NCBI GenBank assembly: GCA_002429615.1
Contig: DJAN01000196.1
Span: 1-56,644, forward strand
Length of the DNA: 56,644 nt
Reading direction: 5' to 3'
Source of the DNA: Lysobacteraceae bacterium UBA6001
GTDB lineage: Bacteria; Pseudomonadota; Gammaproteobacteria; Xanthomonadales; Xanthomonadaceae
Shown: positions 9,153 through 18,896 of the stretch, piece by piece
Position numbering within the stretch: the stretch's first letter is position 1
How the letters are laid out: each line of letters begins with the position of its first letter
Position numbers and translations under genes: made by a program
The notes under the pieces: generated by a model
Databases searched by the model: none
Seen by the model: only the letters and a program-made list of their open reading frames with translations
What the model was told of the DNA's origin: nothing

Positions 9153-9902
9153 TCAACCCAGGCTACGCAGCGCCGCCGCCTCAGCATGCAGCAGCGCGGT
9201 ATCCAGCAGCGGCACCGTCGCATCCGCCGCGCCCACCAGCAGCGCGATCTCCGTGCAGCCCAGCACCACCGCCCCGGCACCCTGCGCGACCAGCGCGGCG
9301 ATCACCTCGCGGAAACGCTGCCGCGACGCCTCGCGCAGCACGCCCACGCACAGTTCCTCGTAGATGATGCGGTGCACGTCCGCCCGCGCTTCGGCCTCCG
9401 GCACGATCACCTCGAACCCCCGCGCCTCCAGCCGCTCGCGATAGAACGGCTGCTCCATCGTGAAGCGCGTGCCGAGCAGCCCCACGCGCGCGATATCCAG
9501 CGCCGCGAGCGCGTCGGCCGTGGGATCGGCGATATGCAGCAGGCGCAGCGGCGTGGCCGCCTCGATCGCGCCGGCCACGCGGTGCATGGTGTTGGTGCAC
9601 AACACCAGGAAATCCGCACCGCCGGCCCGCAGCGCGCGCGCCGCATCGGCCAGCGCCTCGCCGGCCGCGTCCCAGTCGCCGGCATGCTGCAACGCTTCGA
9701 TGTCGGCGAAGTCCACGCTGTACAGCAGCAGCCGCGCCGAATGCAGCCCGCCACACTCGCGGCGGACCACCTCGTTGATATGGCGGTAGTAGGGCAGGGT
9801 GGATTCCCAGCTCATGCCGCCGATCAGGCCGATCATGCGCTGGGGCGTCCGGGCGGGGTGGGGTGCGACGGGATCGGTGGCCATGTGGCCACTGTAGTTC
9901 AT
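9153..9902 (-). CDS. Aspartate/glutamate racemase family protein
   Basis: A PLP-independent amino-acid racemase-like enzyme with the two family cysteines in LVLCTNTMHRV and VLGCTEIALLV, which act as the acid/base pair. The N-terminal glycine loop IGLIGGMSWESTLPYY is typical of the YgeA/RacX branch. The ATG at 9902 overlaps the stop of the upstream EamA gene as ATGA, suggesting coupled translation; a second ATG at 9884 and one at the IGLIGG motif are alternatives. The family includes broad-spectrum racemases making D-amino acids. The exact substrate is not shown. Confidence 0.85.
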   Translation of the reverse strand: MNYSGHMATDPVAPHPARTPQRMIGLIGGMSWESTLPYYRHINEVVRRECGGLHSARLLLYSVDFADIEALQHAGDWDAAGEALADAARALRAGGADFLVLCTNTMHRVAGAIEAATPLRLLHIADPTADALAALDIARVGLLGTRFTMEQPFYRERLEARGFEVIVPEAEARADVHRIIYEELCVGVLREASRQRFREVIAALVAQGAGAVVLGCTEIALLVGAADATVPLLDTALLHAEAAALRSLG

Positions 9903-10813
9903 TCGCCCGGCTTGGCCCCCTCCACCGGGGCATGCGTGGCGGCGCGGCGCGCCAGCACCGTTTCGCGATGGGCGATATAGACGTTGGCGGCGACGATGAT
10001 CAGCGCGCCCACCACGGTATGCCGGTCCAGCGACTCGTGGAACAGCCAGCCGCCCAGCGCCGCCACCAGCGGCAGCTGCATGAAGCTGATCGGCTGCAGC
10101 GCGGAGACCTCGCCCAGCTTCAAGGCGCGGGTCCAGAACAGCTGGCCGCCGGTGCCGAAGATGCCGGTCAGCAGCAGCCAGATCCAGGTGCTGCCCTGCG
10201 GCCAGCTCCAGTGCGGCAGCGCGGTGAGCAGCGACATCGGCACCCAGAACACGTAGGTGTAGAACACCACCGTGTCCGGCGGGTCGGTGCGCGAGAGCTG
10301 CTTGATCTGGATCGCCACCACCGCGCTGATCATCGCCGCCGCCAGCGCCACCAGCAGGCCCGGGCTGAAGGTGGACGAGCCGGGCCGCAGGATCAGCAGC
10401 ACGCCGACGAAGCCGGCGGCCACCGCCAACCAGCGGCGCATGCGGACCTTCTCGCCCAGCCACAGCACCGCCAGCACGGTGACGAACAGCGGCGTGGAGT
10501 ACGACAGCGAGATCGCCTGCGCCAGCGGCAGGTGGCCGATGGCCCAGAAGCCGCACAGCATCGAGGCCAGGCCGATCAGCGTGCGCACCAGATACAGGCG
10601 CACGTGGCGGGTGCGCGGCAGCGGGCCGCCGCGCACCAGCAGGAAGGGCAGCAGCGCCAGCAGCCCGAAGAAATTGCGGAAGAACGCGATCTGGTTGGTC
10701 GCCACCGAGGCGGAGGCGTAGCGGATCGCGATCGCCATCAGGCCGAAGCAGCAGGTGCTGACCAGCATCAAGCCCGCCGCGCGCAGCGGCGTGTTCGCAC
10801 TGGCGGCGTTCAC
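9899..10813 (-). CDS. EamA-family (DMT superfamily) transporter
   Basis: A 304-aa inner-membrane protein with ten predicted segments in two EamA repeats (for example [16 protein letters not shown] in the first half and [11 protein letters not shown] near the middle). Such proteins usually export amino acids or related metabolites. The GTG start at 10813 overlaps the murB stop (GTGA), and its own stop overlaps the start of the racemase gene. It therefore sits in the middle of a coupled minus-strand operon. The substrate is unknown; adjacency to a racemase makes an amino acid plausible. Confidence 0.8.
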   Translation of the reverse strand: MNAASANTPLRAAGLMLVSTCCFGLMAIAIRYASASVATNQIAFFRNFFGLLALLPFLLVRGGPLPRTRHVRLYLVRTLIGLASMLCGFWAIGHLPLAQAISLSYSTPLFVTVLAVLWLGEKVRMRRWLAVAAGFVGVLLILRPGSSTFSPGLLVALAAAMISAVVAIQIKQLSRTDPPDTVVFYTYVFWVPMSLLTALPHWSWPQGSTWIWLLLTGIFGTGGQLFWTRALKLGEVSALQPISFMQLPLVAALGGWLFHESLDRHTVVGALIIVAANVYIAHRETVLARRAATHAPVEGAKPGE

Positions 10814-11850
10814 CACTGTGCGCCGATCAGCAGCGGCTCCGGTTCGATCACCACCGCGAAACGCTCGCGGACCGAGTCGGCGATGCGGCGCGCCAGCGCC
10901 AGCAACTCGGCGCCGGTGGCCTGGCCATGGTTGACCAGCACCAGCGCGTGGTGCGGGGACACGCCGGCATCGCCTTCGCGCGCGCCCTTCCAGCCGCACT
11001 GTTCGATCAGCCACGCCGCCGAGACCTTGCCCACGCCGTCGCGCTCGCCGGGGAATACCGGCAGGGCGGGCCATTGGTGGCGCAGCGTCTCGATCTGCTC
11101 CAGCGGCAGCTGCGGATTCTTGAAGAAGCTGCCGGCGTTGCCGAGCACGTCCGGGTCGGGCAGCTTGCGGCGGCGGATGGCGATGACCGCATTGGCGACG
11201 TCGCGGGCCTCGGGCGTGGCCACGCCCATCGCCGCCAGTTCCTCGCGGATGCCGGCGTAGTCCAGGCGCAGCTCGTGCAGCAGCGGCAGGCGCAGCTCCA
11301 CCGCCACGATCAGCCAGCGCCCGGGCTCGCGCTTGAACACGCTGTCGCGGTAGCCGAAGGCGCAGTGTTCGGCGTCCAGCCGCACCAGCACGTTCGCTTG
11401 CCGGTCCCAGGCTTCGACGACGTGCACGAACTCGCCGACCTGCGCGCCATACGCGCCGATGTTCTGGATCGGCGCGGCGCCCACGGTGCCGGGGATCAGC
11501 GCCAGGTTCTCCAGGCCGGACAGGCCCTGTTCCAGCGACCACATCACCAGCCCGTGCCACGGCGTACCAGCACCGGCACGCACGATGGCGTGGTCGGCAT
11601 GGTGTTCAAGTACCGCGATGGCGCGGTTGCCGAAGCTCAGCACGCAGCCTTCGGGGTCGCCGGCCAGCAGCACGTTGCTGCCGCTGCCGAGCACCAGCAG
11701 CGGTTGTCCGGCGATGGCCGGCAGGGCCAGCGCTTCAGGCAACGCCGCCGGATCGTCGAGCTGCAGCAGCCAGTGTGCGCTGGCATCGACATGGAAGGTG
11801 TTCAGTGCACGCAGCGGCGCGTTCTCGCGCAGCGTCCAGGCCGTGGTCAT
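10810..11850 (-). CDS. murB: UDP-N-acetylenolpyruvoylglucosamine reductase (MurB)
   Basis: Cytosolic FAD enzyme that makes UDP-MurNAc for peptidoglycan. The 346-aa protein shows the FAD-binding loop LGSGSNVLL, then [18 protein letters not shown], then the catalytic serine block [10 protein letters not shown]. It ends in the C-terminal domain found in the E. coli-like type I enzyme. The start ATG at 11850 overlaps the pyrD stop as ATGA. All of its neighbours in this operon are coupled in the same way. Confidence 0.95.
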   Translation of the reverse strand: MTTAWTLRENAPLRALNTFHVDASAHWLLQLDDPAALPEALALPAIAGQPLLVLGSGSNVLLAGDPEGCVLSFGNRAIAVLEHHADHAIVRAGAGTPWHGLVMWSLEQGLSGLENLALIPGTVGAAPIQNIGAYGAQVGEFVHVVEAWDRQANVLVRLDAEHCAFGYRDSVFKREPGRWLIVAVELRLPLLHELRLDYAGIREELAAMGVATPEARDVANAVIAIRRRKLPDPDVLGNAGSFFKNPQLPLEQIETLRHQWPALPVFPGERDGVGKVSAAWLIEQCGWKGAREGDAGVSPHHALVLVNHGQATGAELLALARRIADSVRERFAVVIEPEPLLIGAQW

Positions 11851-12902
11851 AGCGCGGAGACCGCGCCACGGCTGGGGGCTTCGCGACGGCGGCGGATCGC
11901 CTCGACACAGTCGCCCACCAGCGCCGGGCCATGGAAGATCAGGCCGCTGTAGACCTGCACCAGGCTGGCGCCGGCGGCCATCTTGGCCACCGCGTCGGCA
12001 CCGCGCGAGATGCCGCCCACGCCGATCAGCGGGATCGACTCGGGCAGGCGCGCGCGCAGCCGGCGCAGCACCAGCGTGGACTGCCCGAGCAGCGGCGCGC
12101 CGGACAGCCCGCCTGCCTCCTTGGCGAGCCGCTCGTGCTCGATCAGCGGGCGCGCGATGGTGGTGTTGGTGGCGATCACGCCATCCACCGACAGTTCCGA
12201 CAGCACCCGCGCGGCGGCTTCGATGTCGCGATCGCTCAGGTCCGGTGCCACCTTGACCAGCATCGGCACGCGCTTGCCATGCTGCGCGGCGAGTTTTTCC
12301 TGGGCCTCGCGCAGCGCGCCGATCAGCTGCCGCAGCGCCTGCTCTTCCTGCAGCTCGCGCAGGCCGGCGGTGTTGGGCGAGGAGATGTTGACGGTGATGT
12401 AGTCCGCCAGCGGGTAGACCCGTTCCAGGCAATGCAGGTAGTCATCGGCCGCGGACTCGTTGGGCGTGTCCTTGTTCTTGCCGATGTTGATGCCGAGCAG
12501 GCCGTCGCGGCGGCGGGCGCGCTCGACGTTGCGCACCAGTGCATCGACGCCGAGGTTGTTGAAGCCCATGCGGTTGATGATGGCTTCGTGCGCCGGCAGC
12601 CGGAACAGGCGCGGGCGCGGATTGCCGACCTGCGGGCGCGGGGTCACCGTGCCCACTTCGACGAAGCCGAAGCCGAGCGCGAACAGCGCCTCGATGTGCT
12701 CGCCGTTCTTGTCCAGGCCGGCGGCCAGGCCGACCGGGTTGGGGAACTGCAGGCCGAAGGCGGGCGTGGGCAGCGGCGCGGGCCGCTTGGCCAGCAGCGA
12801 CGAGGTGCCGGTGCGGTACGCCGCCTCGATCGCGCGCAGGCCCAGGCCGTGGGCGCGTTCGGCGTCGAGGGTGAACAGGAAGGGGCGGGCGAGGGAATAC
12901 AT
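11847..12902 (-). CDS. pyrD: Dihydroorotate dehydrogenase, quinone-dependent class 2 (PyrD)
   Basis: Membrane-associated FMN enzyme of pyrimidine synthesis that passes electrons to ubiquinone. The 351-aa length and the N-terminal amphipathic stretch ([19 protein letters not shown]) mark class 2. Further signatures are [30 protein letters not shown] (catalytic Ser region) and [11 protein letters not shown]. The ATG directly follows the stop of the methyltransferase gene (TGAATG), and its stop overlaps the murB start. Confidence 0.95.
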   Translation of the reverse strand: MYSLARPFLFTLDAERAHGLGLRAIEAAYRTGTSSLLAKRPAPLPTPAFGLQFPNPVGLAAGLDKNGEHIEALFALGFGFVEVGTVTPRPQVGNPRPRLFRLPAHEAIINRMGFNNLGVDALVRNVERARRRDGLLGINIGKNKDTPNESAADDYLHCLERVYPLADYITVNISSPNTAGLRELQEEQALRQLIGALREAQEKLAAQHGKRVPMLVKVAPDLSDRDIEAAARVLSELSVDGVIATNTTIARPLIEHERLAKEAGGLSGAPLLGQSTLVLRRLRARLPESIPLIGVGGISRGADAVAKMAAGASLVQVYSGLIFHGPALVGDCVEAIRRRREAPSRGAVSAL

Positions 12903-13667
12903 TCAGTTCAAGGTGCCGGCGAAGGCGCGGGTCTGGTAGGCGAATTCGACATGGCCGTCGAGCGCATGGCGATCGAACAGCGTGCGCAGCGCGTCGAGCA
13001 TCGGCGCGTGGCGCGGATGCCCCTCGGCGGGCGCGTAGGAAGAGGACAGCAGGCGCCCACGCAGGGCGTTGAAATCCATGCGCTGCACGTTCGGGAAGCT
13101 GGCGGCATCGACGAAGCCGCTGCCGAACCAGGCGCGCATGGTGGCGTCGTCCTGGTAGCGTTCGGCCACCGCGCTGTAGTCGGTGCCGTATTCGAGCAGC
13201 AGCGCCTCGTAGCCGGCCAGGAACGGCGTGGCTTCGAGCAGGCGCGAGTTCCAGTAGATCACCGCCAGCCCGCCCGGGCGCAGGATGCGCGCCCATTCGC
13301 CGCGCACGGCGCGCATGTTGAACCAGTGGAAGGCCTGCGCGGCACTGACCACGTCCACGCTGGCATCGGCCAGGCCGGTGGCCTCGGCACTGCCGTCGAG
13401 CGCGGAGAAGCCGGCTTCGGCGCCCAGCCATTGCTCGGCTGCCGCGCGCATCGCCGCGTTCGGCTCGACCGCGATGACCGGGTGACCGGCCTGCAGGAAC
13501 AGTCGCGAGGAGATGCCGGTGCCGGCGCCGATGTCGGCCACGCGGGCGCCGGGTGCCACGCCCAGCCGCTCATGGACCCAGGCCATCAGCTGCGGCGGAT
13601 AGCCCGGGCGGTAGCGGACGTAGTCCGCCACCCGGTTGCTGAAGCGTGATTGCGAGGACAGGTCCAT
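12903..13667 (-). CDS. Class I SAM-dependent methyltransferase
   Basis: A 254-aa cytosolic protein with a Rossmann fold: motif I VADIGAGTGISS, the acidic residue after AVEPN, and the SVDVVSAAQAFHWF block that is typical of the UbiE/TAM-like methyltransferase_11 group. The substrate is not identifiable. The ATG at 13667 gives the normal N-terminus SRFSNRVADYVRYRPGYP. It is 5 bp after the DUF4190 gene stop and abuts pyrD, so it is part of the same operon. Confidence 0.85.
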   Translation of the reverse strand: MDLSSQSRFSNRVADYVRYRPGYPPQLMAWVHERLGVAPGARVADIGAGTGISSRLFLQAGHPVIAVEPNAAMRAAAEQWLGAEAGFSALDGSAEATGLADASVDVVSAAQAFHWFNMRAVRGEWARILRPGGLAVIYWNSRLLEATPFLAGYEALLLEYGTDYSAVAERYQDDATMRAWFGSGFVDAASFPNVQRMDFNALRGRLLSSSYAPAEGHPRHAPMLDALRTLFDRHALDGHVEFAYQTRAFAGTLN

Positions 13668-13672
13668 CGCGC

Positions 13673-13954
13673 TCAGGAATTGGCCCAGCCCAGCCAGGCC
13701 AGGCCGCCGAAGAACAGCACGAACGCGAGCACGCCGAGGATCCACAGCGCCACGTTGACCCAGCCCAGGATCAGCCCGGCCAGGGCCAGGCCGTCGCCTT
13801 CGAAGCGGTCGGGCTGGCGGCGGATCTCGCCGCGGGCCATGTGGCCGGTGATGATCGCGGTGACGCTGCCGAGGAAGGGCAGGGCGGTCCAGCCGAGGAT
13901 GCCGGCCACCAGGCTGATGATGGCCAGGGTGCTGGTCTGTCGAACGCTGCTCAT
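13673..13954 (-). CDS. Small DUF4190-type membrane protein
   Basis: A 93-aa inner-membrane protein with two long hydrophobic segments (LAIISLVAGILGWTALPFLG and ALAGLILGWVNVALWILGV) that read as two similar repeats around a GHMARGEI loop. That is the DUF4190 pattern. Function is unknown. It is the first gene of the minus-strand run towards the racemase gene. Confidence 0.75.
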   Translation of the reverse strand: MSSVRQTSTLAIISLVAGILGWTALPFLGSVTAIITGHMARGEIRRQPDRFEGDGLALAGLILGWVNVALWILGVLAFVLFFGGLAWLGWANS

Positions 13955-14012
13955 CGAGCGGCTCCGTTGCGGGTGAGTGAGCGGACCTTGGGATTATCCC
14001 TTAGGAAGATGC

Positions 14013-14042
14013 AAAAAGGGGCGGATGACTGGCATCCGCCCC
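14013..14042 (-). terminator. Terminator downstream of the ALDH gene
   Basis: Read on the minus strand, a 9-bp stem (GGGGCGGAT with ATCCGCCCC, 14018-14026 and 14034-14042) is followed by TTTTT (14013-14017). It ends the aldehyde dehydrogenase transcript before the DUF4190 operon. Confidence 0.85.
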
Positions 14043-14074
14043 CGCTTGGGCGCCGGCTGCGTCGCGCGCGGCGC

Positions 14075-15607
14075 TTAGAAGTCGAACTTGATGCCCTGCG
14101 CCAGCGGCAGTGAATCGGAGTAGTTGATGGTGTTGGTCTGCCGGCGCATGTAGACCTTCCATGCGTCCGAGCCGGATTCGCGGCCGCCGCCGGTGTCCTT
14201 CTCGCCACCGAAGGCGCCGCCGATTTCCGCGCCGGAGGTGCCGATGTTGACGTTGGCGATGCCGCAGTCCGAGCCCGCCGCCGACAGGAAGCGCTCGGCG
14301 GCCTTGAGGTTCTGGGTGAAGATCGACGACGACAGGCCCTGCGGCACGCCGTTCTGCATGTCGATGGCCTCGTCCAGGGTCGAGTACTTCATCACGTAGA
14401 GGATCGGCGCGAAGGTCTCGTGCTGCACCACCTCGTCGGTGTTCTTCAGGCCGGTGACGATCGCCGGCAGCACGAAGTTGCCGGGGCGGTCGATCGCGGT
14501 ACCGCCGGTCTGGACGGTGCCGCCGGCGGCCTTGGCCTGCTCGATCGAGGCCAGGAACTGCTCGACCGCGCCGCGGCTGTTGAGCGGGCCCATCAGGTTG
14601 GCCGCGTCGGTCGGGTCGCCGATCTTGCCTTCGACCTGCTTGTACGCCTTGACCAGCGTCGCCAGCACGTTGTCGTAGATGGATTCGTGCACGATCAGGC
14701 GGCGGGTGGTGGTGCAGCGCTGGCCGGCGGTGCCGACCGCGCCGAACACGATGCCCGGCACGGCCAGTTTCAGGTCGGCGGTTTCGTCGAGGATGATCGC
14801 GTTGTTGCCGCCCAGTTCCAGCAGCGAGCGGCCCAGGCGGCGCGCGACCTTCTCGGCGACCAGGCGGCCGACCTGGGTGGAACCGGTGAAGCTGATCAGC
14901 GGTACGCGCTTGTCGTCGACCAGGCGCTCGGACAGCGCGGTGCCGGCATCGTTGACCAGGAAGAAGATGTCCGGGAAGCCGCCTTCCTTGAGCGCGGCGT
15001 TGCAGATCTTCATGGTGGCGATGGCGGTCAGCGGGGTCTTGTTGGACGGCTTCCAGATGCACACGTCGCCACAGATGGCGGCGAGGAACGCATTCCAGCT
15101 CCACACCGCGACCGGGAAATTGAACGCGCTGATGATGCCGACCAGGCCCAGCGGCTGGTACTGCTCGTACATGCGGTGGCCGGGGCGTTCGGAGTGCATG
15201 GTGTAGCCGTACAGCATGCGGCTCTGGCCGACCGCGAAGTCGGCGATGTCGATCATCTCCTGCACTTCGCCGTCGCCTTCCGGCTTGCTCTTGCCCATCT
15301 CCAGCGCGACCAGCGAGCCGAGCGCGTCCTTGTGGCGGCGCAGTGCCTCGCCGCACAGGCGCACGGCTTCGCCGCGACGCGGGGCCGGCACGCTGCGCCA
15401 TGCCTTGAAGGCTTCCTGCGCGCGCACGATGACCCGCTCGTAATCCGCCTCGGTGGTGGCCTGGACTTCGGCGATGACCTCGTTGGTGGTCGGGTTCAGC
15501 GGCTGCAGGACGCCGGCGCCGGTGGCCTGGGACCATTCGCCGTCGCCGAGATAGGTGCCGGGATTGGACGCGGCGAGGTCGAGCGGCTTGAGCAGGGCTG
15601 CGGACAT
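14075..15607 (-). CDS. Aldehyde dehydrogenase, ALDH7 (antiquitin / piperideine-6-carboxylate dehydrogenase) type
   Basis: NAD-dependent cytosolic dehydrogenase of 510 aa. The general base is Glu264 in [10 protein letters not shown] and the nucleophile is Cys298 in [12 protein letters not shown]. The C-terminal block [20 protein letters not shown] is characteristic of family 7, whose members oxidise alpha-aminoadipate semialdehyde in lysine catabolism (AmaB/Pcd). No other lysine-catabolism gene lies nearby, so the in vivo aldehyde is inferred only from family. The ATG at 15607 gives [12 protein letters not shown]; in-frame codons upstream lack family resemblance. Confidence 0.9.
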   Translation of the reverse strand: MSAALLKPLDLAASNPGTYLGDGEWSQATGAGVLQPLNPTTNEVIAEVQATTEADYERVIVRAQEAFKAWRSVPAPRRGEAVRLCGEALRRHKDALGSLVALEMGKSKPEGDGEVQEMIDIADFAVGQSRMLYGYTMHSERPGHRMYEQYQPLGLVGIISAFNFPVAVWSWNAFLAAICGDVCIWKPSNKTPLTAIATMKICNAALKEGGFPDIFFLVNDAGTALSERLVDDKRVPLISFTGSTQVGRLVAEKVARRLGRSLLELGGNNAIILDETADLKLAVPGIVFGAVGTAGQRCTTTRRLIVHESIYDNVLATLVKAYKQVEGKIGDPTDAANLMGPLNSRGAVEQFLASIEQAKAAGGTVQTGGTAIDRPGNFVLPAIVTGLKNTDEVVQHETFAPILYVMKYSTLDEAIDMQNGVPQGLSSSIFTQNLKAAERFLSAAGSDCGIANVNIGTSGAEIGGAFGGEKDTGGGRESGSDAWKVYMRRQTNTINYSDSLPLAQGIKFDF

Positions 15608-15778
15608 GCAAGGAACTCCTGGAATCGTGTCGTCGAGGCGCCGCCGGTGGAACGCGGGGGAAGCGGCGCGGGAACCGGCGATTTTAGCAGAGGCCCGCGA
15701 CAGGCCTTGCTGCGCCGCATCCGGGCGCGGCGGCTGGCTGTGGGGCGGCGGGGGTTCATGCGACAATGCGGCGGCTTA

Positions 15779-15855
15779 GGCCCCGTAGCTCAGCTGGATA
15801 GAGCGTCCCCCTCCTAAGGGGAAGGTCGCCCGTTCGAATCGGGCCGGGGTCACCA
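15779..15855 (+). tRNA. tRNA-Arg (anticodon CCT)
   Basis: A 77-nt cloverleaf with encoded CCA. The acceptor is GGCCCCG with CGGGGTC, the D arm is GCTCAGCTGGATAGAGC, the anticodon stem is TCCCC/GGGGA around CTCCTAA (anticodon CCT), and the T arm is GCCCG TTCGAAT CGGGC. It decodes AGG. Accessory genes begin right after it, but no integrase and no second copy of its 3' end were seen. Confidence 0.95.
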
Positions 15856-16067
15856 TTTATCAGCGACTTGGCTGATATCGCGGCGTACCCGCTGGCATGT
15901 TCACGCCGCCAAATACATCGGTTGGTCACTTGAGTGCTACTGCGTCGCCTGCCTGCCGGACGTGTTGTCAGGCGTGGGATGAGCCGCGTAGCCCATTTTC
16001 ACGGCGATAGCCCTTGATACGATCCCCCGGCGGGCAGGCAGCCCGCATGGACATACAAGGACCCGTC
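15856..16067. other. Spacer after tRNA-Arg
   Basis: No gene is seen. ATCAGC and GCTGAT (15859-15864 and 15871-15876) form a small hairpin immediately after the tRNA that may mark its 3' processing or termination, although no T tract follows. Confidence 0.3.
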
Positions 16068-16637
16068 ATGAAAGTGCAATCGCTCGTCGTTTGTGCAGTT
16101 CTCGCGATGTTTATGTCTTTCGCAGCGTCGGCTCAAGAAACGCAGCTCCTACCCGTCGACGATATCTCCAAAGTCCCGACTGGAACGGATGCCGCCGCGC
16201 TGGCTACTCCGGTTGGCTTTACTCCCTTCGTGTTGAACCGGATGTTCAGCAACAAGGAGAAGAATCATCTGACGTTCCAGCAGTTGCCGGCCAATTGGGG
16301 CGACCTGGGCTGGAAGATGGAAGGGCTTCTCGGCTACGCCTCGGTGACGGCCTTCTCAGGCGGGCACCCGCTCTATCTCTGCTACATGGCGAGCGCCGAC
16401 ACCCAGTGGTTGTTCAAGTATTTCTCCTCGAACGATTACAACTGCGAGGGCTGGACAAAGCCGACGTTCATGTCGACTACCAATGGTTGGATTGCTGATA
16501 GCCAGCTGCCCGGATCGGTCCCTCTGTACCGCTGCTACATCTTCGCGAATCGGGACCATTTCGACACCTTGTCTGCAACATGCGAAGGCGTTGCTCAGGC
16601 CGTCAACGAAGGCGTGTTGGGGTACGTCTTCCTGTAG
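16068..16637 (+). CDS. Secreted protein with DUF5648-like repeats
   Basis: A 189-aa protein with a clear Sec signal peptide (MKVQSLVVCAVLAMFMSFAASA). The remainder seems to hold two related units. Each has a PLYxCY strand (HPLYLCYMA and VPLYRCYIF), then an aromatic FKYF or DHFDT segment, then CEG, and LGYA/LGYV at the unit ends. That pattern recalls the DUF5648 repeats of secreted bacterial proteins, but I am not certain. Paired Cys residues suggest disulphides. It is the first gene after tRNA-Arg and stands alone; an upstream in-frame ATG at 16014 would spoil the signal peptide. Confidence 0.65.
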   Translation: MKVQSLVVCAVLAMFMSFAASAQETQLLPVDDISKVPTGTDAAALATPVGFTPFVLNRMFSNKEKNHLTFQQLPANWGDLGWKMEGLLGYASVTAFSGGHPLYLCYMASADTQWLFKYFSSNDYNCEGWTKPTFMSTTNGWIADSQLPGSVPLYRCYIFANRDHFDTLSATCEGVAQAVNEGVLGYVFL

Positions 16638-16939
16638 CCGACGTGCGGCCGCGTGAGTCATTTGCGCGGTCGCTTCTTGAGAGGTAGGTGAGTCAAGCAG
16701 GTTCCGGCGCCTTTTGCGTCGTAGTCGCTGAGACGGGGTACTCGCAGCATTCCTCCTGTGAGAGTCGACAATCCGATATCCCGCGGGGCCGCTCAGCGGG
16801 CGGAAGCCGTCGAGCGGCAGGTCCAGGCGCTGAGCGAGCGCCGCGAAGGCAATTGACGTCCATGGCACCTCGACCCGCGGGGCGCCTGAGCAGGGCCTTT
16901 CAGGACGCAGCACACCGTGTCGCCTGTGGCGACTCTGGT
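16638..16939. other. Gene-poor stretch between convergent ORFans
   Basis: No supported gene. On the minus strand a short run (about 16770-16870) reads like real protein (ALAQRLDLPLDGFRPLSG) but has no start or stop of its own and breaks on both sides, so at most it is a relic. Confidence 0.3.
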
Positions 16940-17461
16940 TCAATTTTCGAGGAGTGGAACGCGAACCAGTGGATCGCTCCCCGCAGTGGTGTCCCAGCGA
17001 TAAAGGCCGACTTTGCAAGTGGTCTTTGACGGTGTATTTCTGGCGATCGCGAGCTTTTCTACGGCAGCCAGGAGCGCCGTGTTGTCGCTCTCATCTTTGA
17101 ATGAGCCAAGGCGCCACCCATCCAGAATCGTGACGTCAACGCCAGCTTTGCCGAGGCCATTCTTGCTGCGAACGAGAAATGGGCGAGAAGAGTCGGGAAA
17201 CAGGATCGGCTCCGAGAGCGCGCATTTCTTTGCCACGGGTCCCTCGCAGTCGCCGTTCTCTTTTTGCTTGCCTAGGCAGGTCTCGACCTCGCTGATCATT
17301 ACTAGCAGCATGGGTCCGTAAACAATGTAGCCCGGCTGTGGCCTCTTACCCTCATCCGCATGAGCATTCTTAACGTCGGCGGGCCCCAGGGTCTTGATTT
17401 CCAACCCGCTGCAACCTGCGATCACAAGCGTGAGCGAGACAATGAGCGTCAGGTGTCGCAT
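16940..17461 (-). CDS. Putative lipoprotein of unknown function
   Basis: A 173-aa protein with an N-terminal lipoprotein signal (TLIVSLTLVIAGCSG), so lipid attachment at the Cys is expected. The mature part has four further Cys and no motif I recognise. Base composition is less GC-rich than in the surrounding core genes, in keeping with the accessory character of the region. Confidence 0.6.
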   Translation of the reverse strand: MRHLTLIVSLTLVIAGCSGLEIKTLGPADVKNAHADEGKRPQPGYIVYGPMLLVMISEVETCLGKQKENGDCEGPVAKKCALSEPILFPDSSRPFLVRSKNGLGKAGVDVTILDGWRLGSFKDESDNTALLAAVEKLAIARNTPSKTTCKVGLYRWDTTAGSDPLVRVPLLEN

Positions 17462-17653
17462 GACCGGTTCCTTGGTGGTGGGTTCGCGACGCTTAACGGG
17501 TCAGGCGGCCAGATGCGGCCATCCCACTGGTTCTGAGTTGGTGGTAGCCGGTCTCGTGCCCTGCCTGGTGGAAGCCCCGGGACCCAGTGCAAAGACCGCC
17601 GGCCAAGTTATGGCCAGCCATCGGCGTGCTGCTCCTGATCAGCGTGCAGCGCG

Positions 17654-18463
17654 TCAGTAGGTTTCCCACTTCACGATGCAGATTTTCGCTGCGCCGGAAC
17701 CGCCGCAGGAAATGGTCTTGATCGCGCCATGGCCGGGGGAGCCGACCGACTCGATCGTCGCCGGAACCACCTGGCCAGGTTGGGTGCGAGCGCTGTTCGG
17801 TTCGTAGGTCCCGTTCGCGTGATCCACGTCGGCGCGGATGATTACGTAGGAGCCATCCTTGAAGGCGATCTTGAAAGAAAGCAGGCCATGTCCTTCAATC
17901 CGAGATAGGGTGGCAAGGTTCGTCAGGTCGGCCAAGGCGGTGAGCAGGCCGGTCGAGGTCACAGCCGAGAGAACTTCCGGGCGTCCGACAGCCGTTTCGA
18001 TCTGATCGCGCATGTTGCGGTCATTGACGAAGCGATAGGCCGTAGCGTCTTTCACGTCGGGATCGACGGGAAGGTTTGAGATCGGAATTACGCTGATGGA
18101 GCGGATGGTGCCGCCGCCGTGGAACTACATTTCGTGAGCGCGCTGCGCCTCGACGGTCGCACCAGGCGGCATGTTCTGCTTGGTCACAGTCGAAGCAGCC
18201 ATTGGCGAAACCGAAACCTGGGTTGCCACTCGGGCCGGATTGTCGCCGCCGCCGGCGCTACCCGGTCCCACGTACCATTGCTGCACTACGGCCGTCTCGA
18301 GGCTATACACCAAGTAAGTGCCTTCCCCACGTGCGACGGCCTCGGTACGGAAGTCCGTATCCGTGCGGCAGATATCGCAGCGGATAGGTGTAGCCGCATG
18401 GCCGGAAGTTGGGGCGAAACACGCGGTTAGCATGGTGGCCACCAAGAGCGATCCCTTGTTCAA
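17654..18463 (-). pseudogene. Secreted hypothetical protein interrupted by one in-frame amber codon
   Basis: Two open segments, 18463-18125 and 18055-17654, lie in the same frame. The only thing between them is TAG at 18125-18127, after which 23 sense codons lead into the second segment. The first half has a signal peptide (SLLVATMLTACFAPTSGHA) and CDICRTD; the second ends in CGGSGAAKICIVKW. Read through, this is one protein of about 269 aa from TTG at 18463, or about 289 aa from ATG at 18523. It may be a recent nonsense mutation, a sequencing error, or translated as two parts (GTG at 18055 is possible). Function unknown. Confidence 0.65.
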
Positions 18464-18677
18464 GCGTTCGGGCTGGAAAGCACCTTCAGTGGTGCCTCTG
18501 GAGGCTAACACTGAATAGGCCATTCAGCGAAAGGGCGCTGTCTCAGCTCAATCTCGTTCTGCGAGATGCAGCACGGCATCATGTACCTAAGGTGCCCGTT
18601 GCGGACGCACATTCTGCTCATCAACGCAGTGCGGACGTTTCGCGACTTAGCCTGTTGTCCCAGCCGGAGGGCGAGCC

Positions 18678-18893
18678 ATGGGCCTGAACCGAGGTGAGCA
18701 GCAGCTGGACCAGCTGGAGGTAGCTGTGCCCGGCCTGCTGGAAACTCAGGGGGAGTGGTTCATCGAGGCATTCTCCGCTTTGGCGAATGCGATCGTTAAC
18801 CTGGCTGCGCCCGGGCTTGAGCGGGCCTGGGTCGAGGCTGAGGCCATCCTGGTGCGGCAGGGGCTGGTCCGGCCACGGGGCGAGGTCGTCTGA
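18678..18893 (+). CDS. Small hypothetical protein upstream of yedK
   Basis: A 71-aa acidic, probably helical protein with no recognised motif. A good Shine-Dalgarno (GGAGGGCGAG) lies just before ATG 18678, and the stop is 3 bp from the yedK start, so the two are probably cotranscribed and perhaps translationally linked. Confidence 0.6.
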   Translation: MGLNRGEQQLDQLEVAVPGLLETQGEWFIEAFSALANAIVNLAAPGLERAWVEAEAILVRQGLVRPRGEVV

Positions 18894-18896
18894 CCC

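Noticed and set aside
16356..17018. A 220-aa open frame on the minus strand
   Set aside because: Most of it is antisense to the secreted protein gene at 16068-16637, which has a clear signal peptide; only a short middle part looks protein-like.
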